A stretch of 64,000 nt of DNA, taken from assembly GCA_963921935.1 (NCBI GenBank), contig OY998176.1, positions 88,910,910 to 88,974,909 of the forward strand, in the 5' to 3' direction. The notes beneath the pieces were generated by a model. It was not told where the DNA came from and did no database searches. It was given only the letters and a program-made list of their open reading frames with translations. The DNA is from Galeruca laticollis (Eukaryota; Arthropoda; Insecta; Coleoptera; Chrysomelidae). A program made the translations under genes and the position numbers. Shown here in pieces: positions 53,539 to 64,000 of the stretch (within the stretch, counting starts at the first letter, position 1; every line of letters starts with the position of its first letter).

Positions 53539-54640
53539 AATTTCATTAGTATACTGATATTTCCGACAATTGATTATAGAAACTGTATAGCTATACATTT
53601 AAATTAACCATTAAATGACGAATAAATATTCAAAATGTGAACAAAAGTTTGGAGACTCAAGTACTTGAAGAATTGATATATTTATTTTTTACTTTCATAG
53701 TCCGATAATTATAATATTTCCATTCATCCATTTGTTTTACCGACTCTCAATTACCTATGTCGTAATTTCTAATTTGGATGAACTACTAAACATGGTTATT
53801 CCGCATTAATGGCTATTGATGGTATTGCCCTAATGTAATTTACACGTACGTAGTGGATAGTGTCTCTAGTAGTCCTAGAGAGTGGATCATGATTGTAATG
53901 GAGAAGTTGCCATTTGGAAATTGCTGACAGAGGACTCCAAATAATAAAGTGAGGCCATGCGTTAAGTAGTTAATTATGCTAGGAATTAATTAACGTCTCT
54001 CTCTTAGTTTCTATATTTTCTATGTTTATTTCGTTTGCGTTTGTATTTGCAGTGTAAATAATACATAAATACGGAATGATTATTAATGTGTTTGTAATAA
54101 CAATGATATACAAATACCTAATAAGTGAAAATATACGAGTAAGCACTGAACAAAAACATTAGAGGAAATTTTTATTTACAATGGAGTCGTATATTTTTAT
54201 ATGTTTTAGAAGCAATATGTCAACCTTTACTCATTTAATTCAGAATATATATTTCACAAACGGATGTGAATTAAGTAATGGAGAATTTTAATAATGACTT
54301 CAATTAGTCAAATTCAACAAAACCGGGAAAATTATAGGAATAAAAAATTGATACGAATGACAAATAGAAAAAAAATTGTATGGTTCGGAATTTTCAACAA
54401 TGATATACTATACTGAATCATGCCAAATTATCGCAGACATTATATATAAATGCTACTATACAAGTAGGGGATATAATATCACATTAGAATAACACAAGAA
54501 ATCAATATGATACCTACCGAACAACTTCGATTTATTACTCTGTAATTATTTTCTGCGGTTTCGTCTGAAAAATTGGTGTAGTGCATTCAAATACAACAAT
54601 CAATACAATCACAGCAAAATTTTGCTTGAAATTGAAAATT
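53539..54640. other. No gene seen
   Basis: AT-rich DNA with no ORF above 60 codons and no recognised repeat. Confidence 0.5.
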
Positions 54641-54897
54641 TGGGACATATTAATAATTATTTATTAATTTATTTATATATTTATACCCAAACAGGTTTAC
54701 AACCTTATTACATGGATATTAGAAATTGAATAAACAAAAATTTACTTAATATTAAAATAATATAATAACATGATCTACCATATAAACACTATAAACACAA
54801 GGATTTTAGAACCAAGACGACATAAGTCACACCTCTCAATTTCTACATTTGATTCAAATAATTTGACAATTGAAAATTTAAAATTAAGTATTAAGCA

Positions 54898-56176
54898 TTA
54901 AGTGGCGGAAAGAGCAAGATGCCCACACACCCTCCCACGATACTCAACAATGGGTACTGTCCAGTCAATGTCAATAAATGTATTCAGGTTATTGGCCAAT
55001 GTCAATATGGCTTCTAATGGAGAATGTACACAAGTTCGTATTCTTTCGAATAATAATGGACAGCGGGTTGGCCTCGCTGGAGCTTTAAATGGTATTGTAC
55101 CTAACAGAGTACTTGAATTTATATCATTAATAATTATTTTATAGAGAAACATCATACTTGCAATGTTCCTTCTATTCACCAATGAAATTAGTCCAAATTC
55201 CTCTAGCAATCTAGATGACATTATTGTCTTGTAATCTGGCCATACATGGTACTTCTTGAAATATAATTGCCTGAGGAATTTGTTTTGTACATTTTCTTCT
55301 AAATTTATATGCACTTGTGCCTGTTCACCCCAAATAATAGATGCGTATTCCAAGTTTGATCTAACCAACGTATGAAATAAAATCTTTATAGTTTCTGTAC
55401 TTGAGAAGGAAAAACTTTGCATTGTTAAAAACCCTAGCATGCTATTAGCTTTTTTTACTGATCGGTTAATGTGTGGTACAAATGATAGTTGCTCGTTATA
55501 TATAACCCGTTCCCATCAAATAATTGAATATTATAGGTTCCTCTCTTTTGTAATAGACATACTTCCACATTTATTAATATTAAAATTTAATTTATTTTGG
55601 ATACTCCATTCCAGTATGCTATTGATATCCCTCTGAATCATGACGCAATCTCTATCTGATCTAATTTTTTTAAATAGTTTAAAGTCGTTCGCAAACAATA
55701 AACAATCAGGACATTGTATACACTTGCCTATATCATTAATGAATAATAGGAACAGAAGTGGTTCCAAGTTAGAACCCTGGGGGACCCCAGAATTCGCGTG
55801 AAACTTTCCCGATGTAGCTTTTAAACAAACATAATAAATCGTTTGATAAACTAAATGAGTTCAATTTCTTCAAAACTACGTCATGCTGAACAGTATCAAA
55901 TGCTTTTGGAAAATCTGTGTAAATAACGTCAAGTTGTAGTCTTTCTTCAAAAGCTTGGTTTGCAGAATCTGTAAACAACATCAGATTCGTATTTATTGAT
56001 TGACCCGACATGTATCCATGTTGTTGGTCTATAATACTATTTTTAACATGGTTGTAAAGATGGAAATATAAAATTTGTTCCAACAATTTGGAAGGAGCGC
56101 ACATGATTGATACCCCTCTATAATTTTCAATATCTTTATTGTTACCTGATTTGTGAATTGGAACGTATGTTGACAA
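54898..56176 (-). pseudogene. Jockey/CR1-like LINE reverse transcriptase
   Basis: 56176-55769: YVPIHKSGNNKDIENYRGVS, LDVIYTDFPKAFDTVQHDVV (catalytic block, with Pro where Ser or Lys is usual). 55767-55531: PLLFLLFINDIGKCI and CLLFANDFKLFKKI, in which the FADD motif reads FAND (about 55688-55699), removing a catalytic Asp. 55440-54898: FHTLVRSNLEYASIIWGEQA and a C-terminal region to LALSAT. Frame changes separate the three pieces. Confidence 0.85.
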
Positions 56177-56396
56177 TTTCCATTTTACGGAAAATATGAG
56201 TGTTTGAGGATCACATTAGAAATATGCATTAAGGGTAGTTTCAAAAATTCTCCGCAACCTTTCAAAATATAGGGCGGTATCCCGTCCATACCTGCGCATT
56301 TCTTGAGTTTTAATTTTTTTAGAGCCATATAAATATTTCGCTCATCAATTGAAAATTAGCTCTTTTAAAATTAAATTTGTATTCAGTTGCCTTCTT

Positions 56397-57099
56397 TTAT
56401 TCTTGTGTATTTTGCTTGACCAACGTTATATTAATATATAGAGATGGATGCCATATAACTTCAGTAACTAAAGGTAATTGTTCCTTCATCACCGTGCATG
56501 TATCTACATTATCATTTGACGCAATAACTAGGTCTAACCTTTTATCTTGACTATTTTTTATATTATTGTACAAAATAGATGAGTTAAAATTCAAAAATTC
56601 AATCAAACTCTCCAGTTTGGGACTAGTATTAAAATCCGCATTATCTGTACCTTTTATTTCTGGTATATTAAAATCGCTTAGAATAAATATGTTATGTTTG
56701 TTGAGGTCATGTTGTTGCAAAATCTCAAAACATTCTATATAGTCGTTCACCTTACAATCGGGTGGTATGTATACTCCCATCACATGAATTTTAACTTTAT
56801 AATTTATTTTTATTTCTGCAATTAAAATCTCAAATAATGAACGGTACTGAAAGGCTTTCCATTGTAACTATTAACACACCACCTCCGCGTGATTTACTAG
56901 TAAATTCCCGGTCCCTATCTGATCTTATCACATTGTAAGAGTGTGTGTCAACAAACTCTCCATTCGCCACACCTTCATGTAACCAAGTTTCCACCAATAC
57001 TATAATATCATAATCACCTTGTAAACAATTGTTGTATAGCTCTGTCGTCTTCGTTCTCAAACCTCTGCAATTCTGATAGTTTAGTACAATGTTTGTCAT
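56397..57099 (-). pseudogene. Jockey/CR1-like LINE endonuclease
   Basis: 57099-56830 gives LNYQNCRGLRTKTTELYNNC, IIVLVETWLHEGVANGEF (catalytic Glu) and SRGGGVLIVTM. 56783-56397 gives GVYIPPDCKVNDYIECFEIL and IFILSDFNIPEIKG (Asp-x-Asn block), then LDLVIASND. The terminal SDH block is not clear. A frame change near 56810 separates the two. Confidence 0.8.
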
Positions 57100-57781
57100 T
57101 TCTAAGAATAGTCAGTAGATAAATATACACACATCGCCCCTGAATATAAAATGAAAAAAAAATATATAGGTTGTTGAATAACATATATCTTTTACAATCT
57201 ACAAAGTACTCTCAAAATTCAAAATTTACATTTAGATTTAGTTGATTATAATAATGATGGTTATCAAATAATACGAACAATTATGATTTCAAATTAACGT
57301 TAGTTATTCTATTATTATTAAATCTCCATCTCCACCCGAGCGAAATAAAGCAATCCTCAATAGTCGTAAATCATAGCAAACAACAAGTAAATCACAATAT
57401 TTAGTGACAAAACTTTGACATTCGCACTACAAAAACCATACCGAAAATCAACAGTCGAAAGAAACATCTATTTTAATTATTCTGTTTAAGCAGTCCATAC
57501 ACATAATTTTAATTAGATGAAAGTTTATACTTGTACTAGACCTTCTTCGGTTTCAATTTTTACTATTGATTCCCCTTTTTTGAACTTAAATTCTTCCTCC
57601 ATAACTCCATGCTTCCTTTTTCCCGAACATCGCCTTAGCTTTTTTTTAAATAGAAAAGAAACCAATTGTTAATTTTGGTACAGAATTTCATTGTAAGCAG
57701 AGCGCTTTTGGTTTATTGAGAAACCATCATGGTCAGGGTGAACATGAGTGATCCATTGTTCTATTACGAGATAGCACTCTG
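57100..57781. other. No gene seen, possible LINE ORF1 remnant
   Basis: AT-rich. The minus strand at 57535-57650 reads a Lys/Glu-rich stretch that may be the end of LINE ORF1. The rest is featureless. Confidence 0.4.
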
Positions 57782-58030
57782 GTGTTGTCCCTGAATCCGA
57801 CTCTGTCTAAGCCATGTATGAAAGTTATCTTATCGATGAAAAATTACATTGCCGCTGACGTGGAAAATAAAATTTTGTCTCTAAAATCTGAAATTGAGAA
57901 TATGATGACATCGATGGACGATGAAATCGAGAATAATATGTCAATGATGGAAAACCAGGTGGGTAAGAAAGTCCAGAAGTTAGAGAGGAAGATTGCCGAT
58001 TTAAGAACACAAGACACTACAACAGAATAA
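57782..58030 (+). pseudogene. Coiled-coil fragment of a Ty3/gypsy gag
   Basis: 82 codons from Met at 57782. YIAADVENKILSLKSEIENM and MENQVGKKVQKLERKIADL form a clear heptad-like coiled coil, as at the N-terminus of some Gag proteins. Past the stop the frame goes on to DKKPLGDRFAEKFLDFGK. The preceding 39 bp (57787-57825) recur at 58471-58509, in the 5' part of the LTR-like block, so this is a displaced piece of the same element. Confidence 0.45.
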
Positions 58031-58154
58031 GAGAAGACCGAGCAAATAAAACCTTGCAAGCCAGAAACACCCCCTAAGTTAAAAGACATTGGCAGTTTTG
58101 GAGTAGTAGATAAGAAGCCACTTGGGGACAGATTCGCCGAAAAATTCCTAGATT

Positions 58155-58440
58155 TCGGGAAAATGCACACCAAAACGCCATAAGAGCTGTGTATAAAGTT
58201 ATAGCGGCAACACCGCATTTTTCTAGACATCCATGAAAAAATTCCCTAGAATTTAAGAATAATTCAAATAAGCAAGACCGGTTCTGGACCCCGAATTATT
58301 TTTTAAGCGAAAAAAATGTGGCAGATGTGTGATGAGAGTTAGGTTTTCAGCGCCAACACATTTTTTCGAGGTGTACTAATGACCGATTTGCTGTTTTACA
58401 TCTGTATGTATCTCATATACAAAAGCATAAAAATAAAGAT
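58155..58440 (+). repeat. ~270-bp dispersed repeat, copy 1
   Basis: AAAATGCACACCAAAACGCC to the AT-rich end CATATACAAAAGCATAAAAA. It is repeated with roughly 80-85% identity at 58899-59155. Class unknown. Confidence 0.8.
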
Positions 58441-58459
58441 AGTGTTACGAAACAGCACA

Positions 58460-58895
58460 CTGGTTAGTCCCTGAATCCGACTCTGTCTAAGCCATGTATG
58501 AAAGTTGAAATTATGACGGATGCTCAGGGATTTCTTAGAACTGTTTACGATTGTGACTATCTTATCTAGACATTCTTTTTTGTGACCAGTCTTATCTAGA
58601 AAATGCCAGAGACAATTGTTTTTGTATAAGCCGCAATCTAGAATTATCTAGTAAAAAAGGCACTCATATATAAAGGACCGACCATGGAGAGTTAGTTTAG
58701 TTGATAAAGTGATCTCGACAAATAAACAAGAATACACCGAAATAGCGAACAGTAAAGCGTTGATATAAATTAATGATTAAGGTTGTGTGTATCTAAATTA
58801 AATTTAAGTGAATAGTTAAGTGTATATGAATTAAGTGTTAGTGAGTAATTTAGTGTTTAAATAAATTCGTAAGTAGCCATACCTTGTGTATAAGG
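58460..58895 (+). repeat. 5' LTR-like block
   Basis: It contains CATATATAAAGGACCGACCA (TATA box near 58667-58675), a likely start region, and a 3' half (ACAAGAATACACCGAAATAG to the GTAGCCA region) that is repeated at 60944-61090 with a few substitutions. The exact ends are not certain. Confidence 0.65.
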
Positions 58896-58898
58896 GTA

Positions 58899-59155
58899 AA
58901 ATGCACACCAAAACACCATAAGGCCTGTGTATAAAGTCGTAGCGGCAACATCGCATTTCCTTAGACATTATTGAAATTTTCCCTAGAATTTAACGATAAT
59001 TCAAATGAGCATGACCGGTTTCGGATCCGAATCATTTTTAAGCGAAAATCATGTGACAGATTTGTCACCACCAAAACCTTTTTTCGAGGTGTATGACCGT
59101 TTCGTTGTTTTACATCCGTATATATTTCATATACAAATGCATAAAAAGAATGGAT
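58899..59155 (+). repeat. ~270-bp dispersed repeat, copy 2
   Basis: Same sequence type as 58155-58440, here between the LTR-like block and gag, where a leader would be. Confidence 0.8.
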
Positions 59156-59213
59156 AGATTGATTTTATTAGAATTAATTTGATAATTTGCATATATTGAA
59201 AAAGTCAAGGCTC

Positions 59214-59860
59214 TAACGGTCGACGGAAAGATATCGTGAACCAATTATATAAAACAGTCCGAAGCAGCCGCTAGAGTGAATAATTGGTCCGACAGGGAGA
59301 AGGCAGTAAACTTAACCATCGCGCTTCAGGGAGATGCCTTAGATGTACTTCAGACGATACCACATAAAGAAACGGATGACTTCGAGCAGCTGAAGAAGAG
59401 GTTGGACATGCGATATGGTCACGAACATCTGGAACGGTTGTACCAATCCTAGCTGAAGAACCGTAGACAGAAACGTGTTGATTTGCTTCAACAGTATGAA
59501 GTGGATATTACCCGACTAGTTTGATTTGCTTATCTATCAGCACCAGTGAACATGATGGAATATCTGGGCATTCATGCCTTTATTGATGGTTTACGTTACC
59601 ATGATGTGCAGAGGTCACTTCGCTTAGCCCATCCCAATACATTAGTTGACGCTCTTGAATATAAAGCAGCAACGAAGGCATGGGGTTATAACAAAGTTAG
59701 GACCATCCGAGAGGAAGGCGACGAGAATTGATTTGACCAGATCGTCAGTTAGATAAAAAGTATGACGGACAAGAAGCCGAGAAAGATCAGATGCTGGAAT
59801 TGTGCCGAGCTAGGGCATGTTAGCACTTCGTGTAAGCCCCCGCGGGACTCCTGCAAACGA
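59214..59860 (+). pseudogene. Ty3/gypsy gag
   Basis: Plus-strand frames encode NNWSDREKAVNLTIALQGDA and LDVLQTIPHKETDDFEQLKK, then ORF 59546-59731 with YLGIHAFIDGLRYHDVQRSL, a capsid-type region. The zinc knuckle CWNCAELGHVSTSC (CX2CX4HX4C, about 59791-59832) follows. Stops near 59235, 59452, 59523 and 59729 break it. The protease follows at 59945. Confidence 0.75.
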
Positions 59861-59944
59861 TGAACCCCAGTCACAAGAAAACTAGAACGGGTCAGCTACG
59901 AGGGGTCAGCACCGACCCATAATCGTTCGAAAGACCTTCTCATA

Positions 59945-60320
59945 TTGATAGCTTCTCTCAGATGTCGCAAAGACAGTGTATATGTAGATGGCGAAGTGAA
60001 TGGCAAAAAGTATACTCTGCTGGTAGACACAGGAGCAACTAGAGTCATTATACGACCAGAGAGAATAAACTCCAAGAAGAAGCTTGTACTAACAAGACTG
60101 CGACGAAGAACCGTCACAGGTGAGAGTGCCAGCGTTTACGGGGGACACAAATCCAATTGGGAATTGGCGCAGACAAGTTCACGCATACGGTAATCGTAGC
60201 TGCCGTTGAAGAAGACGTGATTCTGGGAATGGACCTAGTGAATCTACATGGCTTCCAGTTGGACTTCAGAAACAGAACAATTAGAATGGGTATTCCTCCA
60301 TCCATATGAAGGCAGCACTG
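59945..60320 (+). pseudogene. Ty3/gypsy protease
   Basis: ORF 59945-60193 gives VDGEVNGKKYTLLVDTGATR with the DTGA active site at about 60025-60036. A frameshift near 60145 moves the rest to another frame, where VIVAAVEEDVILGMDLVNLH (the ILGxD block) and FRNRTIRMG follow to about 60290. No RT follows on this strand; the next pol piece is inverted. Confidence 0.75.
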
Positions 60321-60652
60321 TGATGGCAGCGGAATAGGAAGATACCGTTGTACCTGCACGAAGCGAAACCATGATAGTAGCGCCTATAGTAAATCATGGA
60401 GGAAAGTACACCGGTTATGATGGAGCCAAGCAACCACGACGAAGAGGTTGGCAAATTCGTACTAATTGGAAAAGGATTGGTTATATTGGCTAATGAGATC
60501 CCAGTACGTGTGATAAACATGAACGATTAACCAATTACCATCAAGAAAGAAACCTAGATTGGATCCTACGTACCAGTGACGTCTATAGTCCGTCAAACAA
60601 TGACAACTGACAATCCGAATGCCAGATTCGAACAAATGTTATCAGTAGCTGA

Positions 60653-60940
60653 TCAATCCTTAAATAAAATTGGTTTGAGAAGGACTTCACTGAAATACGC
60701 CAGCACTCTCTCTTGCCCTCCTTGCATCTGTGAGAGCACTCTTCCAATTCCTACGTTGCTTGCGCCAATGTCAAGATAAAAGTCTGCATCAGGTAATATA
60801 TATCGTAATATCGGCTCCGTGGTTAAATGCCTCTTCAAGGTTTCAAAAGCCGTTTGACAGTCTTTGTCCCATTCGAAAGGTCTTGCTTCTTCTGTAAGTC
60901 CACTTAGAGGCTTGGCAATATCTCCAAACTTCCTATACAA
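60653..60940 (-). pseudogene. Ty3/gypsy RT end and RNase H start, inverted
   Basis: The minus strand encodes YRKFGDIAKPLSGLTEEARP, FEWDKDCQTAFETLKRHLTT and DFYLDIGASNVGIGRVLSQM, the junction of RT thumb and RNase H. The first RNase H Asp position (usually TDAS) reads IGAS. The piece is in opposite orientation to gag and protease and abuts the 3' LTR-like block at about 60941. Confidence 0.8.
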
Positions 60941-61100
60941 GAATACACCGAAATAGCGAACAGTAGAGTGTTGATATAAATTAATAATTGAGTTTGTGTA
61001 TATATAAATGGAATGTGAGTGAATAGTTAAGTGTATGTAAATTAAGTGTTAGTGAGTAGTGTAGTATTTAAGTGAATTCGTGAGTAGCCACACAGTGAGT
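60941..61100 (+). repeat. 3' LTR-like block (partial)
   Basis: It matches 58728-58885 (ACAAGAATACACCGAAATAG and onwards). The first half of the LTR is missing on this side. Confidence 0.75.
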
Positions 61101-62955
61101 TTAAAGTTTATCCCACCCGTTCACTGTTTAAATAAATAATAAAAACATTACATTCTTATAATGCATAAATGTGTGTAACGTTTGTTTGCCTATGAATATG
61201 TTTGAGTAATTTGAATTTGATTTCTAATAAATCATAATCAATAATTATTGATATTTAATAATAAAAGTGCCATTTTGAACATATTTTGGTGGTTGGTTCA
61301 ATAAATAATAGAATAGAAATAAATCCATTTAGTCAACATAATATAAACATTTTTAAACTTGTCATTACTATGAAATCAATTCAACCTGTCAATTGCTATT
61401 CAAATGTCAGTGTTTAAAATTTATATTTAGAAAAATCTGTTATTGTCGTTGAGGTGAAGATAAAGTATAGTACCTAACACGAGTTATAAGTATATTACGT
61501 ATACGTACTCGTGGAACTACGCACTCGTACGTAATATGCTACTTACAACTCTTGTTACGTAATATACTATTACGTAGGTCAGTGTCTAATATTTAATCGA
61601 CGACACCAACACACTGCATTGTACTGTCAGTTGCACTTGTCCGAAAGTGTACTAGTAGAAGCAATCTACAGGTTGTACTAACTGCTAGAATAAGTTATAC
61701 TTCATAAAGTAAGTGTTATCTATTTTGTACGTAGTTATAAGTCTCAGTGATATACGTTATTCGTTGGTCTGAGTCGTCTATATGACACTTTGTGTTGTAC
61801 CTATGCACTCTAACACAGCAGCGTGAGTAGCACCATCTCCTAGCATTCCTACAGCCTTAAACATTTGCTCTTCTGTTCAATGTATTCTCTCCATATTCAA
61901 TTAAATTCTCCTAAGCAACATTTTAAAAACATTCGATTTGGAACATTTTACAAGGACAGATTTTTATTAATCTATCCATTGTATATAAAATAAAAGCATG
62001 ATATCGATAAATGAATAAATTGTATAAAATCTACTGAAATATCCCTAGACCATACTGATGTGTATATATGTAGGGGATGATTCAATTGAGTGATAGTAAA
62101 ATTATTCCATAATGGATATTCACATCATGTTTTTGTTGAACAATTTGTCAGTATGTTGAGAAGTTGCTTCAATGTAACTGTAAATTACTGCTGTAACGAT
62201 CGAATTTGTCTCAAAAGAACGTTTCCTGTTCCAACTAATTAATAAATTGTAGTTTATCCAACAAAGTTTGTATTATGCGACTACGAAATTGCTAATTTCA
62301 TACAATACTCTAATTCACAATAACAATTCATTTTGGAAGACATGGGTGACATGGTGGCATACTTATCATTGTAATTCAGGAAAATTAGTTTTGTTGAATT
62401 CATTCTGCGACGTTGGGAAAATGTTATTCAAACGGTAGTTATAATTAGTGTTAGGACTGTTAATACGAAGGAAAAGGGATAATTGGATTTTAGTCGATAT
62501 ACAATACAGGCCCCTTATCGCATTATATTTTCATTCAATGAAATACTCGTATAATCGAAAGTTCTAATCCGATATTCAACAGGATGGATAACAATTTGTG
62601 GTAAATTTGAACGAATTACATCCATACACAACATCCTATCTGATGTAATATTCTAAGAAAACACGAAGAGTAATCCAGTATTTTCATTTTGAATATTGAC
62701 ACTAAATTTCCTATTCCTACTAAATAAAATTTCATTGGGTTCGTGGCAAATTCTGTTTCCTATCATCCAGCATTTTTTATTTTCAACAAGTAAACTGGTT
62801 ATGCCGAGCTTTGAGTTGGTATTATCAGGCACTCTGTATTAATATTGCATTCGATACAAAAATAATTATTTGATGAACCTTCAACAATTCTAAATATTTT
62901 CTTTCAACACAAATTCTTCCAATACTTCTTTTCTTCCACAATACGATCTCTCCCT
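61101..62955. other. No gene; one palindromic cluster
   Basis: AT-rich. Apart from the inverted-repeat cluster at 61475-61578, nothing was recognised. Confidence 0.5.
61475..61578. repeat. Inverted repeat with four TACGTAATA-type motifs
   Basis: Arms 61475-61505 and 61527-61556 pair with few mismatches. A second small perfect hairpin (TACGTAATA, TAC, TATTACGTA) follows at 61556-61576. Confidence 0.75.
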
Positions 62956-63843
62956 CTACAAATTTAACAAAGATGAAACCAATAGAGATGTTATTCGATC
63001 TGCTTTCCTCGAGTTGTTAAATAATAATGAATATTACATGGTCATATAAACGGACGCATCCAAGACAGAAGTAGGAGTTGTGTGTTCCATAATCACAGTA
63101 CATGGATCGATCGGAACCTACAAAATACCCTCTATTTGTAGCGTCCACACGGGTGAGATATACGCTATCCTACAAGCCTTCAAACATGTCCAACAACCTG
63201 CAAATACACACATAGCCATATGCACAGACTCATTATCCTCCATCCATTCCATTAAGAATACATCTACTAACCAATCCCTTGTCTAAGATATACACGACAT
63301 ATATCAACAACTAAAAAGACAAAATACAACAGTTACAATAACATGGGTCCCTTCCAATGTTGGGATTATTGAGAACGAAAAAGCCGATTGCCTTGCCAAA
63401 TAAGTTGCCTCCACTGCTACTGCCACGGTGAATCTTCAGCTTTGTAATGACTTAAGAGCTAGCCTGAAAAAAAAAACATTTGTAGCAACTGGCAAATTCA
63501 CTGGAATCAAATTATGTGTTCACTGCGTGAAATTCAACCAATATTGAATCAGTTTACCTGTCCCGATCTATCTAGGAAAAATATGGCTGTCATACAAAGA
63601 TTACGTATAGGTCATGCTAGACTTACGCATGGTTACCTAATGACATCGTCACCTCAGCCGAACTGACAGCATTGCCAAGTGAAGCTCTGTATCAAGCATA
63701 TCCTCCTTGAATGTCCATACTTCGCCACAAGACGCCTACAACTAGGAATACACACAAACTACACGAAGATCCTAAATAGTGATAATCAGGGGCGCAAAGT
63801 GATCAAGTTCATAGAGGAAGAACAACTTATGAACAGAATTTAA
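62956..63843 (+). pseudogene. I-like LINE: RNase H and C-terminal zinc finger, 5'-truncated
   Basis: After a Leu-rich stretch, TDASKTEVGVVCSIITVHGS (about 63051-63110) starts RNase H. VHTGEIYAILQAFKHV has the Glu and ICTDSLSSIHSIKN the next Asp (ORF 63080-63286). TVTITWVPSNVGIIENEKAD closes the domain. In other frames follow IQRLRIGHARLTHGYLM and HILLECPYFATRRLQLGI, the zinc-finger-like C-terminus also seen in the I-like LINE at 38961-39381. It ends with IEEEQLMNRI and a stop, then an A-rich tail. RT is absent. Stops at 63284 and near 63403 inactivate it. Confidence 0.8.
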
Positions 63844-64000
63844 TAAAAAAAAATTCCATTTAAATAACATATCATGTAATCCTATATTCATGTTAGTTTT
63901 TAAGCTATTAGTTTTGATTTACATTATGTAATGTAACTTTGTCTGTATTGTACCTCGTGCTAATGGCCATAGCTGTCTTATGCACGTTAATTTAAATGAA
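63844..64000 (+). other. 3' tail of the I-like LINE and flanking DNA
   Basis: A TAATAAAAAAAAA stretch follows the stop. The remainder is AT-rich without features up to the window end. Confidence 0.5.

Larger units (their letters stand above)
54641..57099 (-). mobile_element. Jockey/CR1-like LINE, degraded
   Basis: Minus-strand order: endonuclease (57099-56397), RT (56176-54898), then an AT-rich 3' end with TATT-type repeats (54650-54710). Sequence between endonuclease and RT is shorter than expected, so part of the RT start is deleted. A further fragment at about 57535-57650 (KKGESIVKIETEEGLVQV) might be the end of ORF1. Confidence 0.75.
58460..61100 (+). mobile_element. Rearranged Ty3/gypsy element
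   Basis: LTR-like block 58460-58895; its downstream half recurs at 60944-61090. Between them are gag and protease on the plus strand and an RT-RNase H fragment on the minus strand. Most of RT and all of integrase are missing. Confidence 0.7.

Overview
The window is AT-rich eukaryotic DNA built almost entirely of transposable elements in various states of decay. Long-TIR mariners, piggyBac, pogo and hAT elements, several LINE clades and Ty3/gypsy elements together suggest an insect genome. No host gene, tRNA, rRNA or CRISPR array could be supported.

The dominant object is a 13,952-bp endogenous-retrovirus-like Ty3/gypsy element at 20230-34181 with 1.96-kb LTRs. The LTRs differ at only six positions plus an (AT)4 indel, and the element is flanked by a GCAC target duplication. 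It has a primer-binding-site-like sequence, a leader with degenerate repeats, an intact gag with four CCHC knuckles, a canonical -1 frameshift site (T TTA AAC directly before the gag stop), a pol frame cut by three TAA codons, a complete envelope-like ORF, and a polypurine tract that is duplicated in the leader. The envelope does not look like the fusion protein of Drosophila errantiviruses. It looks more like a chuvirus-type glycoprotein, which I judge from memory.

This element sits inside an older Ty3/gypsy element (remnants at about 13742-14873, 19872-20229 and 34182-35450). The older element also holds an RTE-like LINE (14874-19871), and that LINE is itself broken by a 2.16-kb mariner with about 450-bp inverted repeats (17640-19803). 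Target duplications and resuming reading frames support each level of the nest.

Layout: 0.5-5.1 kb, a mariner with long inverted arms and a 2-kb internal block; 5.9-10.6 kb, a piggyBac (minus strand) split by an RTE-like LINE and (TA)n tracts; 10.9-12.8 kb, an unclassified TIR element carrying a VPxxW-type coding fragment; 13.7-35.4 kb, the nest; 36.9-39.4 kb, an I-like LINE with RNase H, cut by a 135-bp MITE; 39.4-40.1 kb, a possible BEL/Pao 5' end; 42.0-45.6 kb, a LOA/R1-like LINE (minus strand) lying between two (ATTAC)n arrays; 45.7-46.4 kb, a pogo transposase fragment; 48.0-50.2 kb, an RTE-like LINE (minus); 51.1-53.5 kb, a ZBED-type hAT with a perfect 8-bp target duplication; 54.6-57.1 kb, a jockey/CR1-like LINE (minus); 57.8-61.1 kb, a rearranged Ty3/gypsy element with an inverted RT fragment; 63.0-63.8 kb, the 3' part of another I-like LINE. 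Family names come from motifs read by eye.
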